DNA from: DATLGB01 sp964242305
GTDB lineage: Bacteria; Actinomycetota; Thermoleophilia; Solirubrobacterales; Solirubrobacteraceae
DNA length: 64,000 nucleotides
Direction of reading: 5' to 3'
Assembly (NCBI GenBank): GCA_964242305.1
Contig: CAXTBB010000020.1
Location: forward strand, 5,610-69,609
The notes under the pieces were generated by a model. It saw only the letters and a list, made by a program, of their open reading frames with translations, did not search any database and was not told the DNA's origin. The position numbers and the translations under genes were made by a program. Shown in pieces: positions 8,463 through 16,786 of this stretch (position 1 is its first letter; each line of letters opens with the position of its first letter).

Positions 8463-9548
8463 CTAATCCAGGACGAAGTAGTCGCGGTGCACGGCTTCCT
8501 CCGTCGCCCGCGGCAGCACCTCGCGGACCGCGATCGACTTCAGGCCGCGGACCTGCATCAGCTCCGCCGCCGAGTAGTTGCAGATCCCCTTGCCGATGCG
8601 CCCGTCGGTGCCGAACACCTCGACCGCGTCCCCCGGCGCGAAGTCCCCCTCCACCGCGGTGATGCCGACAGGAAGCAGGGAGGTCCCGCCCTCGCGCAGC
8701 GCGCGGGCGGCGCCGCCGTCGACGTCGATGCGCCCGTGCGAGGGCTTGGCGTAGCGCAGCCACAGCTTGAAGGACGAGATGCCCAGCGCGCGCGGCGGGC
8801 AGCGGGTCCCGACCGGCGCGCCCGCCGCGGCGGCGGTGAGCGTCGCCGGCTCGAACCCGCTGGCGATCACGGTCTCGATCCCGGCGGCGGTGGCCATCTC
8901 GGCGGCGACCACCTTGGAGCGCATGCCGCCGCTGCCCAGCACCCCCGGGCGGTGCGAGACGCCTTCGAGCGCCTCGAAGTCGGTGATCTCGCCGACGACG
9001 GTGGCGGCCGGGTCGGTGCGCGGGTCCGCTGAGAACACGCCGGGCGTGTTGGTGAGCAGGACGAGCAGACGGGCCTGGAGCAGGACGGCGACCTGCGCGG
9101 CCAGGAAGTCGTTGTCCCCGAAGGAGATCTCGTCCGTGGTCGTCGTGTCGTTCTCGTTGATCACGGGGACGATCCGCCAGGCCAGCAGCGCCTGGAGCGT
9201 GCGGCGCGCGTTGAGGTAGTGGGTGCGCGCGCTCATGTCGAAGAAGGTCAGCAGGACCTGGGCGGTGGTCAGCCCGTGCCCGCTGAGCAGCTCGTCGTAG
9301 GTCCGGTAGAGGCGGCCCTGGCCGACCGCGGAGGCGGCCTGGAGCTGGTCGATCGACGCCGGCCGCGCGCCCAGGCCCAGCAGGTGCATCCCGCGCGCGA
9401 TCGCCCCGCTGGTGACGACGACGACGTCGGTGCCCGTCGCGTGCAGCTCGGCGACCTGGCCGCAGATGCGCTCGAGCGTCTCCAGGCGCAGCTCGCCGCT
9501 GTCCTCCGCCACCACGGAGGAGCCAAGTTTGACGACGACGATGGCCAC
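8463..9548 (-). CDS. proB: Glutamate 5-kinase (AAK + PUA domains)
   Basis: 361-residue enzyme phosphorylating glutamate, the first and usually proline-inhibited step of proline synthesis. The amino-acid kinase domain starts with VVVKLGSSVV, followed by VTSGAIARGM, INENDTTTTDEI and GSGGMRSKVVAAEMA. A C-terminal PUA domain spans about residues 275-361. The GTG at 9548 places the kinase motif directly at the N-terminus; the longer open frame to 9614 would overlap the divergent hydrolase gene and adds non-conserved residues. Only 25 nt separate the two divergent starts. Confidence 0.95.
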   Translation of the reverse strand: MAIVVVKLGSSVVAEDSGELRLETLERICGQVAELHATGTDVVVVTSGAIARGMHLLGLGARPASIDQLQAASAVGQGRLYRTYDELLSGHGLTTAQVLLTFFDMSARTHYLNARRTLQALLAWRIVPVINENDTTTTDEISFGDNDFLAAQVAVLLQARLLVLLTNTPGVFSADPRTDPAATVVGEITDFEALEGVSHRPGVLGSGGMRSKVVAAEMATAAGIETVIASGFEPATLTAAAAGAPVGTRCPPRALGISSFKLWLRYAKPSHGRIDVDGGAARALREGGTSLLPVGITAVEGDFAPGDAVEVFGTDGRIGKGICNYSAAELMQVRGLKSIAVREVLPRATEEAVHRDYFVLD

Positions 9549-9573
9549 TCCGCGTGAGCGTACGATCTTGGCT

Positions 9574-10449
9574 ATGAGCGCCTCGTCCGCCCCCTCCGTC
9601 CCGACGCAGCACACCGAAGGTCATCTCGACGGCGCCGAGGGCAAGCAGATCTACTGGCAGGCCTGGCTGCCCGAGGGCGAGCCCAAGGCGGTCGTGGTCA
9701 TCGCCCACGGCGTGTCCGAGCACAGCGGTCGCTACCGCTACGTGGTCGAGCGCCTCGTCCCGGACGGGTACGCGGTCTACGCGCTCGACCACCGCGGCCA
9801 CGGCCGCTCCGAGGGCACGCGCGCGCAGATCGACCGGGTCAAGTTCGTCGTGTCCGACCTCGATCAGCTCGTCGACCTCGCCCACGGCGCGCATCCGGGG
9901 CTCAAGCTGTTCCTGCTCGGCCACAGCATGGGCGGCTGCATCGGCATCACCTACGCGATCGTCCACCAGGAGAAGCTCGACGGGCTCGCGCTCTCCGCAC
10001 CCCTGGCGGCGGTGGAGGCCGCGCCGCTCCCGCTGCGGATGATCGCCAAGGTGCTGAGCTCCGTGCGACCCGACGCCGGGCTGCTCGACCTCGACGGCGG
10101 GCTGGTCAGCCGCGATCCCGCCGAGGTCAAGGCCTACGACGAGGACCCGCTCAACTACCGCGGCAAGCTGCGCGCCCGCACCTTGCAGGAGCTGGCCGAC
10201 GCGGTCGGTCGCTTCGAGGCCGACAGCCCCAAGCTGACCCTGCCCCTCCTGGTCATGGTCGGAAGTGCCGATGGACTCGTACCCCCTGCAGGCGCGAAGA
10301 TGGTCCATGACCGCGCGCAGTCGACCGACAAGACGTTCCACACCTACGACGGCTTCTACCACGAGATCTTCAACGAGCCCGCGGGCGACCGCGACCGGCC
10401 CCTGAACGACCTCGCCGGCTGGCTGTCGGCCCACACCACCTCCTCCTGA
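9574..10449 (+). CDS. Alpha/beta hydrolase, monoacylglycerol lipase/lysophospholipase type
   Basis: 291 residues of the Hydrolase_4 class. Seen are the oxyanion-region IAHGVSEHSGRY, the nucleophile elbow GHSMGG with Ser118, a probable catalytic Asp in VGSADGLVPP, and a catalytic His in GFYHEIFNE near the end. The natural substrate is probably a monoacylglycerol or lysophospholipid, by family analogy. The ATG at 9574 is 7 nt after TACGAT (9561-9566), a possible -10 box, so a leaderless transcript is likely; the frame is open upstream but runs into proB. Its stop overlaps the start of the following kinase gene. Confidence 0.88.
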   Translation: MSASSAPSVPTQHTEGHLDGAEGKQIYWQAWLPEGEPKAVVVIAHGVSEHSGRYRYVVERLVPDGYAVYALDHRGHGRSEGTRAQIDRVKFVVSDLDQLVDLAHGAHPGLKLFLLGHSMGGCIGITYAIVHQEKLDGLALSAPLAAVEAAPLPLRMIAKVLSSVRPDAGLLDLDGGLVSRDPAEVKAYDEDPLNYRGKLRARTLQELADAVGRFEADSPKLTLPLLVMVGSADGLVPPAGAKMVHDRAQSTDKTFHTYDGFYHEIFNEPAGDRDRPLNDLAGWLSAHTTSS

Positions 10450-11822
10450 CGGACAACGCTCCCATCTCCTCGCGGCTGCGGCGCACGACGCGCCTCGGCA
10501 GCCTCGTCGCCGCCCAGGGCGGCCGGATCGCCGGCGGCCGGGCGCTGGACCGCGTGCGCTCCGACGAGGCCCGCGAGCGCGCGCAGGCCAAGCGCACCGC
10601 CGACGTCGTCGAGCAGATCGTCGTCCAGCTCGGGAAGATGAAGGGCGCGGCCATGAAGGTCGGCCAGGTGCTCTCCACCATCGAGTTCCCGGGCATGGAG
10701 GAGGAGGGCGCCGACCGCATCCAGCGGCGCATGGCCGAGCTGCGCGACAACGCGCCGTCCGTGCCCTGGTCGCAGCTGGAGAAGCTGATGACCAAGGAGT
10801 GGGGCCAGCCCGTCGCCAAGGTGCTCGCCGACATCGAGCCGGACGCGATGGCGGCCGCCTCCATCGGCCAGGTGCACCGAGCGACGACCCACGAGGGTGT
10901 CGAGGTCGCGGTCAAGGTCCAGTACCCCGGCATCGCCGAGGCGGTCGACGCCGACCTGCGCAACCTCTCCTTCCTGATGCCGCTGCTGGCCCGCCTCGCG
11001 CCCGGGCTGGACACCAAGGCGCTCGCCGACGAGCTGCGCGAGCGCATCTCCGAGGAGCTCGACTACGAGCTCGAGTCCGCGTCGCACCGCCGGGTGTGGC
11101 GGATCTGGCGCGACCATCCGCACGTGCTCATCCCGCGCGTGGACACCGAGCTCTCGACGCGCCGCATCCTGGTCACCGAGCGCCACGAGGGCATGCGCTT
11201 CGACGACCTCAAGGGGGCGTCGGATGAGCGGAGAGACCGCGTCGCGGAGATCGTCCACCGCTTCTACTACAAGACCGCCGGCGACTACGGCATCGCGCTC
11301 GGCGACCCGCATCCGGGCAACTGGCAGTCGTTGGAAGACGGCCGCGTCGTCATCTTCGACTTCGGGATGCTGCGCGACGTCCCCAAGGGGCTCGTCCTGC
11401 GCGAGGGCCCGGCGGTGTGCGCTGTCCACGACCAGGACGCCGACCTGCTCTTCGACACCATGCTCGACCTCGGCTACCTCGGCGACGGCTCGAAGTTCAC
11501 CGACCGCAAGGACCTGCTGCTCGCCCACATGACCGTCGCAGCCGCCTGGCTGATCGAGGACCAGCCCTTCCGCCTCTCCCCCGACGTCCAGCGCGAGATG
11601 GGCCAGCAGCTGTTCAAGCTCGGCCCCGAGTGGCGCGCGATGGTCCGCGAGTTCTCGCTCCCGCGCGAGTCCGTCCTCCTGCGCCGGATGGCGGACCTCC
11701 TCTTCACTGGCTTCTGCCAGCTGCGCGCCTCCGCCGACTGGTGGGCGCTCGCCCAGGAGCTGCAGATCGACGGGGAGCCCCGCACCGCGCTCGCCCACGA
11801 GCACGCCACCTGGGCTTCCTAA
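10446..11822 (+). CDS. ABC1/AarF (UbiB-like) atypical kinase
   Basis: About 458 residues of the ABC1/ADCK/UbiB family, often linked to quinone or lipid metabolism. It has the family-specific KVGQ (residues 71-74), the Ala-rich loop ASIGQVHRA, GDPHPGNW, and the metal-binding IFDFGML. The first conventional start is GTG at 10554, but a conserved-looking basic N-terminus (SSRLRRTTRLGSLVAAQ) continues upstream in frame with no ATG, GTG or TTG until CTG at 10446. That CTG overlaps the hydrolase TGA as CTGA, so I prefer it. The gene ends inside a large palindrome shared with obg. Substrate unknown. Confidence 0.85.
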   Translation: MTDNAPISSRLRRTTRLGSLVAAQGGRIAGGRALDRVRSDEARERAQAKRTADVVEQIVVQLGKMKGAAMKVGQVLSTIEFPGMEEEGADRIQRRMAELRDNAPSVPWSQLEKLMTKEWGQPVAKVLADIEPDAMAAASIGQVHRATTHEGVEVAVKVQYPGIAEAVDADLRNLSFLMPLLARLAPGLDTKALADELRERISEELDYELESASHRRVWRIWRDHPHVLIPRVDTELSTRRILVTERHEGMRFDDLKGASDERRDRVAEIVHRFYYKTAGDYGIALGDPHPGNWQSLEDGRVVIFDFGMLRDVPKGLVLREGPAVCAVHDQDADLLFDTMLDLGYLGDGSKFTDRKDLLLAHMTVAAAWLIEDQPFRLSPDVQREMGQQLFKLGPEWRAMVREFSLPRESVLLRRMADLLFTGFCQLRASADWWALAQELQIDGEPRTALAHEHATWAS

Positions 11823-11877
11823 AGGTGTCGGGTCCCGGCATCGGACACGTGTCCGATGCCGGGACCTGACCCCTTTA
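11820..11877. terminator. Large palindrome between convergent aarF-like and obg genes
   Basis: A nearly perfect 58-nt inverted repeat with no loop, centred between 11848 and 11849. The inner arms (11831-11848 and 11849-11866) are perfect 18-mers: GGTCCCGGCATCGGACAC and its reverse complement. The outer arms add AAAGG on the left and CCTTT on the right with two mismatched positions. Both flanking stop codons lie in the arm tips (TAA at 11820-11822; TAA on the other strand at 11877-11875). With A-tracts and T-tracts at the ends it should act as a bidirectional terminator. It may also be one copy of a dispersed REP-like element. Confidence 0.85.
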
Positions 11878-13116
11878 GGTTGGGTCGAGTTCGAAGACGA
11901 TGCCGCCGATCTCGACGTCGTCGCCCGGCTCGAAGCCCGCGCGCTGGAGCGCGGCGATGACGCCCATGCGCTGCAGGCGGCGCTCGACGAGGGCCTGCGC
12001 CTCCTCGTTCTCGAGGTCGAAGCGGGCGATCAGGCGCTCGACGGAGTCGCCGGTGACGCGGAACTCGCCCGCCCCGGTCTTCTCGACGTCGTAGGCGCGG
12101 CCGGCGGCCGGCTTGAAGACGGCGAACTCGGCGACGTCGCTCTCCCGGACTGCCTCGACCGGCCTCGGCGGGACCGCCTCCAGCAACCGGCGGCGGAGGT
12201 CGGGCAGGCCGGCGCCCGTCGCCGACGAGATCGCCAGGGCCTCCGGCCACACCGCGAAGCCAGGGTCGAGGTCGATCTTGGAGAGGCAGACGACGCGGGG
12301 GAGCGCGGCCAGCTCGGGGGAGTGCGCGGCGAGCTCCCCCTCGATGAGGGCGTAGTTGTCGTGCGGCGAGCTGTCGTCCAGCGGCGCCACCTCCACGAGG
12401 TGCACGAGGACGCGGCAGCGCTCGACGTGGGCGAGGAAGTCGTGGCCGAGCCCGGCGCCCGAGGAGGCGCCCTCGATCAATCCCGGGATGTCGGCGATGA
12501 CGATCTGGCGGTCGTCGGCCTCGATCGTGCCCAGGTTCGGCTCCAGCGTCGTGAACGGATAGTCGGCCACCTTCGGCTTCGCCCGCGTGAGACGCGCGAT
12601 CAGCGAGGACTTGCCCGCGTTGGGCAGGCCGATCAGCCCCACGTCGGCGAGCAGGCGCAGCTGCAGCGCGACCTCGCCCTCCTCCCCGGGCAGCCCCTTC
12701 TCGGCCAGCCGCGGCGCCTGCCGGGTCGCCGTCGCGAACGTCTTGTTGCCCCGCCCGCCGGCGCCGCCGCGCGCGACGCGCACCTCCTGGCCCGGCGTGA
12801 CGAGGTCGAAACGCGCACCGTCCCAGCGCGTCACCTCCGTCCCCGGCGGGACCCGGACGACCAGCGCGTCGCCGTCGGCGCCGTGCTTGAGCGCGCCCAT
12901 CCCGTGCCCGCCCCGCTGCGCCCGGAAGTGCCCGGTGCGCTTGAAGAACTGCAGGTCGCGGAGGTTGTCGTCGCACCGCAGCACGACGTCGCCGCCACGG
13001 CCCCCGTCGCCTCCGTCAGGCCCGCCCTTGGGCACGTGCGCCTCCCGACGGAAGGACACGGAGCCGTCGCCCCCCGCGCCGCCTCTCACCTCGATCCGTG
13101 CCTTGTCCGCGAGCAT
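11875..13116 (-). CDS. obg: GTPase Obg (CgtA)
   Basis: 413-residue essential GTPase for 50S assembly and stress control. It has the Gly-rich Obg fold (about residues 2-158), a G domain with P-loop GLPNAGKSS at 163-171, G3 DIPGLIEGA and G4 SKID, and a C-terminal OCT domain ending FELDPT. The ATG at 13116 begins the conserved MLADKARIEVRGGAGG; upstream codons in the open frame are not conserved. In most relatives obg directly follows rpmA; here it is 4.3 kb away, with a decayed second copy of its 5' part in between. Confidence 0.97.
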   Translation of the reverse strand: MLADKARIEVRGGAGGDGSVSFRREAHVPKGGPDGGDGGRGGDVVLRCDDNLRDLQFFKRTGHFRAQRGGHGMGALKHGADGDALVVRVPPGTEVTRWDGARFDLVTPGQEVRVARGGAGGRGNKTFATATRQAPRLAEKGLPGEEGEVALQLRLLADVGLIGLPNAGKSSLIARLTRAKPKVADYPFTTLEPNLGTIEADDRQIVIADIPGLIEGASSGAGLGHDFLAHVERCRVLVHLVEVAPLDDSSPHDNYALIEGELAAHSPELAALPRVVCLSKIDLDPGFAVWPEALAISSATGAGLPDLRRRLLEAVPPRPVEAVRESDVAEFAVFKPAAGRAYDVEKTGAGEFRVTGDSVERLIARFDLENEEAQALVERRLQRMGVIAALQRAGFEPGDDVEIGGIVFELDPT

Positions 13117-13250
13117 GGGTAGCAGCGAGCATATGAAGACCCTCGTGGTCGCCGCCTCCCTCCTTGAGAAGGGGGCCGGCGGCATCGACTCGAGGACTCT
13201 ACTCACGGCAGCCGGTGCCGTTGAGCTCCTGGCGCAGCGACTCGGCCCAT

Positions 13251-13352
13251 GAGGCGCAGGACATCGCCAACGCGGTGAGGTACGCCGTCTCGCAATCGGC
13301 CCACGTCGACGCCAACGAGATCCTCAGCCGACCGGCGGCCCAGGATAATTGA
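13251..13352 (+). pseudogene. C-terminal remnant of a short-chain dehydrogenase/reductase
   Basis: About 33 codons ending at TGA 13350-13352. They read EAQDIANAVRYAVSQ followed by AHVDANEILSRPAAQ, which closely matches the conserved C-terminus of YdfG/serine-3-dehydrogenase-type SDRs (E.D.A.AV.....QP.HV..NE..IRPT.Q). No Rossmann fold, catalytic Tyr-x-x-x-Lys or start lies upstream; the preceding sequence is the divergent obg start. The 3' tail of a lost gene survives immediately before the next start. The rest of 13117-13250 shows nothing else. Confidence 0.7.
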
Positions 13353-13355
13353 CCC

Positions 13356-14747
13356 ATGCGCCGCGTCCTGCTCCTCGTCGTCGGTCTCGCGACGGCAGCG
13401 GCGCTCCTCCAGGCCCGCCACCTGATCGGCTTCCGGTGGGACTGGGTCGACGGCGAGACGATCAACGCCTTCTTCGCCCGGCGGCTGGCCAACGGCGGCG
13501 ATCTGTACACGCTGCCCAGCCCCGGCCGGGAGGCGTTCCCGATCTACACGCCGGGGTACTACTGGGCGATCACGCCGCTGCAGGCGATCTGGCCCCGCGC
13601 GCTGTGGCCCGAGCACCTGCTCTCGCTCGCGTCGATGGCCGTCGCGGCCGTATCGGCGGCCGGCATCGCGCGCCGCCTAGGGGCAGACCGGCTGCTCGCC
13701 GCGGCGTCGGGTCTCGCGCTCTTCACGTTCCTGTCGGTCTTCGTCCTGGAGACGCTCGGCCGGCCCGACCCGCTCGCCCTCGCCTGCGGCGGCCTCGCCC
13801 TGTGGTCTGCCACCGCGTGGGAGGACGATCGCACCGCGCGCCTCCTGTGGCTCTCGGCGGCCGCCACCGTGGCGATGGTCCTGGTCAAGCACAACTTCGT
13901 GCTGCTCGGCGGCGCGCTGCTGCTGGCCATCGCATTCCGGGACCGCGGCGCGGCGCTCCGCTGGACCCTGGGAGCAGCCGGCCTGGTCGTCGTGCTCCTC
14001 GCGGTCGCGCAGGTCGCCTCCTCCGGGGCGATGCTCCACGACCTCCGCGAGTTCAGCACCAGCGGATACTCCCTGTCCGCGCTCCGCGGCGTGGCCGAAG
14101 GCGTGCTGCTGCCGTATCCCAATCCCATCCTGGCGGTCGGCGCGATCGCCGCGGTCCCGCTGTTACGAGAGCGGCGCGCGGTGGGCTTCGCATGGCTCGC
14201 AGGGCTCGGCGTCGCGCTATCGGCCGTCAAGGTCGGCTCCTCCGTCAACTACTTCGTCCTGCTGGACTTCGTCAGCGCCGCGCTGCTCGGCGCCGGCCTT
14301 CGGCGGATGCCCGCGGAAGCCATGATCGCCGTCGCGCTGCTCCTGCTTCCCAACGCCGTCAAGGCCGTCGACGTCTCCCGCACGACCGGCGCGCGCGTCG
14401 AGGCGCTCGACGCGGTCAACGCGCAGGCGGTGGCCGCCATCCGCGCGACGCCTGGGTCCAAGCTCATCACCCGTCCCGATCTCGCGGTGCGAGCCGGCAT
14501 CGACCCGACCTACGACCCGGCGGTGGTCGCGCAGCGCGCCGCCGCGGGGACCTTCGATCCTGCTCCCTACGTCGAACGCCTGCGGCGCGGTGACTACGCG
14601 CTGCTCGTCACCAGCTTCGACGTCAAGGGCGTCGTGCCGGACTACCAGGGGATCCCGACCATGCCGCCGGCCATGGCGCGGGCGGCAGCGGCCCGCTACT
14701 GCCCCGCCGGGGGTGGCGAGGGCGCCTTCCTCTATCGACCGTGCTAG
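13356..14747 (+). CDS. Polytopic membrane protein, GT-C glycosyltransferase-like
   Basis: 463 residues with about nine or ten predicted membrane helices spread from residue 1 to about 340, and a soluble C-terminal part of about 110 residues. An acidic pair in the first extracytoplasmic loop (DWVDGETIN, then YTPGYYW) and LGRPDPLALACGG in a later loop resemble GT-C arabinosyl- or mannosyltransferase-like proteins, but I cannot name a subfamily. The start is ATG at 13356; GATAAT at 13344-13349 sits 6 nt upstream, which would allow leaderless transcription. It lies in the interval that splits rpmA from obg. Its stop overlaps that of the minus-strand chimeric remnant. Confidence 0.7.
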   Translation: MRRVLLLVVGLATAAALLQARHLIGFRWDWVDGETINAFFARRLANGGDLYTLPSPGREAFPIYTPGYYWAITPLQAIWPRALWPEHLLSLASMAVAAVSAAGIARRLGADRLLAAASGLALFTFLSVFVLETLGRPDPLALACGGLALWSATAWEDDRTARLLWLSAAATVAMVLVKHNFVLLGGALLLAIAFRDRGAALRWTLGAAGLVVVLLAVAQVASSGAMLHDLREFSTSGYSLSALRGVAEGVLLPYPNPILAVGAIAAVPLLRERRAVGFAWLAGLGVALSAVKVGSSVNYFVLLDFVSAALLGAGLRRMPAEAMIAVALLLLPNAVKAVDVSRTTGARVEALDAVNAQAVAAIRATPGSKLITRPDLAVRAGIDPTYDPAVVAQRAAAGTFDPAPYVERLRRGDYALLVTSFDVKGVVPDYQGIPTMPPAMARAAAARYCPAGGGEGAFLYRPC

Positions 14748-15015
14748 GCCGCGTCGTCAGGGACGGGGGCGACCGAGATCCAGCGCTTGCCGCCGCGGCC
14801 CGTGCGGAACTGCACGCGAGCAGGGGCCACTGCAGCGCGACCTCGCCCTCCTCCCCGGGCAACCCGTCTCGTCCAGCGGCGCCGTGCTTGAGCGCGCCCA
14901 TCCCGCACCCGCCCCGCTGGCGCCCGGAAGTGCCCGGTGCGCTTGAAGAACTGCAGGTCGCGGAGGTTGCCCCCGCGCCGCCTCTCACCTCGATCGAAGC
15001 CTTGTCCGCGAGCAT
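14744..15015 (-). pseudogene. Decayed chimera of obg 5' pieces and rpmA 3' end
   Basis: Read on the minus strand, the stretch begins with a copy of the obg start (MLADKASIEVRGGAG). It then has the obg segments NLRDLQFFKRTGHFRA, GMGALKHGA and GLPGEEGEVALQ with the DNA between them deleted. It ends with the last 22-23 codons of rpmA (QFRTGRGGKRW through PDDAA and a stop). The nucleotide match to 12650-12695, 12878-12967, 13071-13116 and 17435-17501 is nearly perfect apart from small indels. Frames shift between pieces, so it cannot make either protein, although a 93-codon mixed frame is open across it. This is the residue of a duplicated obg-rpmA junction. Confidence 0.9.
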
Positions 15016-15064
15016 CCGCGTCCAACGCGAGAACCGGCGGCGCGACGGGGGCGATGGACCCGCC

Positions 15065-15493
15065 TCAGCTGAACGTGATGGCGATGTGGTCCGTCCCGTT
15101 GCCGGTGACGACGGCGACGCCCGACTTGCCCGCGTAGTCGCCCGTGCCGCCCGTCACCGCGTAGCTGTCCGTGTTGCCGGCGAACGTGGAGAAGCCGGCG
15201 AGGGTCAGCGAGCCGTGCGCGAGCCGGACGGTGCCCTGGCACTCGCTGCCGACCTTTCCGGTGACCGTGCAGACCAGGTTGGTGGTGCCGGTGTCGTCGC
15301 CCGTGACCTTGCCGACGATCACGAACACGTCACCCGGCGAGAGCTTCTTGAGGCCCTTCTTCGGCGGCGCGTCCACGTAGGACAGCTTGGCCGGTCCCTC
15401 GGTGAGCTTGAGGGTGGTGGGGGCCGACTGCCCGTGGGCGGTGGCGACGAAGGCGACGGCCGCGACGGCGGCGGCGGGGATGAATGGCTTCAT
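15065..15493 (-). CDS. Small secreted protein, allene-oxide-cyclase-barrel-like
   Basis: 142 residues with a clear signal peptide (about residues 1-21, AHG cleavage). The mature part is predicted as a beta-barrel: LSPGDVFVIVGKVTGDDTG, paired cysteines in LVCTVTG and ECQGTVRL, then YAVTGGTGDYAGKSGVAVV. That GG(S/T)G.Y....G pattern is shared with AOC-barrel/dirigent-like secreted proteins of Actinomycetota. The function is unknown. The protein encoded at 45376-45831 has the same size class and location but only distant similarity. Confidence 0.7.
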   Translation of the reverse strand: MKPFIPAAAVAAVAFVATAHGQSAPTTLKLTEGPAKLSYVDAPPKKGLKKLSPGDVFVIVGKVTGDDTGTTNLVCTVTGKVGSECQGTVRLAHGSLTLAGFSTFAGNTDSYAVTGGTGDYAGKSGVAVVTGNGTDHIAITFS

Positions 15494-15624
15494 GCCAGGA
15501 AGGCTGTCGGCCGCCGGCCGCCGTGGCGTCGGCCCGCGGGCTCGATCCGCGTGCGACCACGGTCGCGTCCGGACGATCCCGCGGGATGACGCGCGCGGCC
15601 CGTCGCCCGTCTAGCTTCCCACTC

Positions 15625-16752
15625 GTGAAGCGCCTCCGCCCCCGTGCCGACTGGATCGAGTACCTGCTCGCCGCGCTCCTGCTCGCATACGCCGTGGCCG
15701 AGTTCCGCCAGCACGGCGAGGCGCGCCGGTACCGCTGGATGGCGCCCGTGCCACTCTCGTTCGCCTTCACCGCGGTCGGCTTCGGCGCGCTCGCGATGCT
15801 GCGCCGCCGTCCCGGCGTCGCGCCCCTCGCGCTCGGTGCGCCCACGCTCTACGCGCTGATCTGGGGTACCCCGGAGTCGGCGCCCGCCGTGCTCTCGCTG
15901 GTGTGGATCGGGTTCGACGCGGGTGTCTACAGCGGTCCGCGCCTGAAGTGGCTGCTGGCCGGACTGGTGGTGGTCGCCGTCTGCACCGACGCGCGGATGC
16001 CGGGGGACATGGCACCCACCGACCCGCTCTTCGTCGCCGGGCTGCTCGCCCTCCCCTTCGCTGCGGGACGCGTCGTCCTGCACCGCCAGCGTCTGGCGGA
16101 GGAGCTCGAGGCCGCCCAGCCCCTGATCGCCCAGGCCGCCGTCGTGGACGAGCGGGCGCGGATCGCCCGTGAGCTGCACGACGTCGTCGCCCACAGCGTC
16201 TCCGTGATGGTGATCCAGTCCGTGGCCGGGCGCAGCCTGCTCCGCCGCGACCCCGACCGCGCCGAGGAGACCCTGCGCACCATCGAGGCCACCGGCAAGG
16301 ACGCGCTCGGGGAGCTCCGCCGCCTGCTCGGGGTCCTGCGGGTGGACGACGACGCCACCGGCACCGCGCCGCAGCCGGGCCTCGGCGACCTCGACGGGCT
16401 GATCGCCCGCGCCGCCGACAGCGGCGTCCGGGTCGACGTCGAGACGACCGGCCCGCCGCAGGAGCTCACCCCCGGCGTCGACCTCGCCGCCTACCGCATC
16501 GTCCAGGAGGCGCTCACCAACGTGATCCGCCACGCCGGGGCCGACCGGGCGCAGGTCCGCATCACCCACGCCGCCCGGGCACTGACGCTGGAGGTGCTCG
16601 ACGCCGGCGCCGGCGGCGTCACGCACAACGGCCACGGCGGCGGCCACGGCCTGGCCGGCATGCGCGAGCGCGCCGCCCTCTACGGCGGGACGGTCGACGC
16701 CGGTCCGCGCCCCGAGGGCGGCTACGCCGTCACGGCCACGCTGCCGACGTGA
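15625..16752 (+). CDS. Two-component sensor histidine kinase, NarL/DesK class
   Basis: 375 residues: about five membrane helices (roughly residues 8-155), then a HisKA_3 dimerisation domain with phospho-acceptor His in RELHDVVAHSVSVM. The HATPase domain has EALTNVIRHAGA and the G-box GHGLAGMRERA. GTG at 15625 begins just before the first membrane helix; the frame is open to 15484 but adds low-complexity residues. It pairs with the regulator at 16787, 34 nt downstream. The signal is unknown. The pair was inserted into the rpmA-obg interval on the opposite strand. Confidence 0.9.
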   Translation: MKRLRPRADWIEYLLAALLLAYAVAEFRQHGEARRYRWMAPVPLSFAFTAVGFGALAMLRRRPGVAPLALGAPTLYALIWGTPESAPAVLSLVWIGFDAGVYSGPRLKWLLAGLVVVAVCTDARMPGDMAPTDPLFVAGLLALPFAAGRVVLHRQRLAEELEAAQPLIAQAAVVDERARIARELHDVVAHSVSVMVIQSVAGRSLLRRDPDRAEETLRTIEATGKDALGELRRLLGVLRVDDDATGTAPQPGLGDLDGLIARAADSGVRVDVETTGPPQELTPGVDLAAYRIVQEALTNVIRHAGADRAQVRITHAARALTLEVLDAGAGGVTHNGHGGGHGLAGMRERAALYGGTVDAGPRPEGGYAVTATLPT

Positions 16753-16779
16753 ATCGTGTAACTCCGACCCCCGATTCAC
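16749..16779. promoter_or_regulatory. Inverted repeat between kinase stop and regulator start
   Basis: Perfect 8-nt arms GTGAATCG (16749-16756) and CGATTCAC (16772-16779) with a 15-nt spacer, beginning at the kinase stop codon and ending 7 nt before the regulator GTG. It could be an operator for autoregulation or an RNA hairpin that tunes translation of the regulator. No direct evidence separates these. Confidence 0.4.
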
Positions 16780-16786
16780 CTACCTG

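Noticed and set aside
9549..9614. Upstream extension of proB
   Set aside because: Non-conserved residues before the kinase start, overlapping the divergent hydrolase promoter and start.
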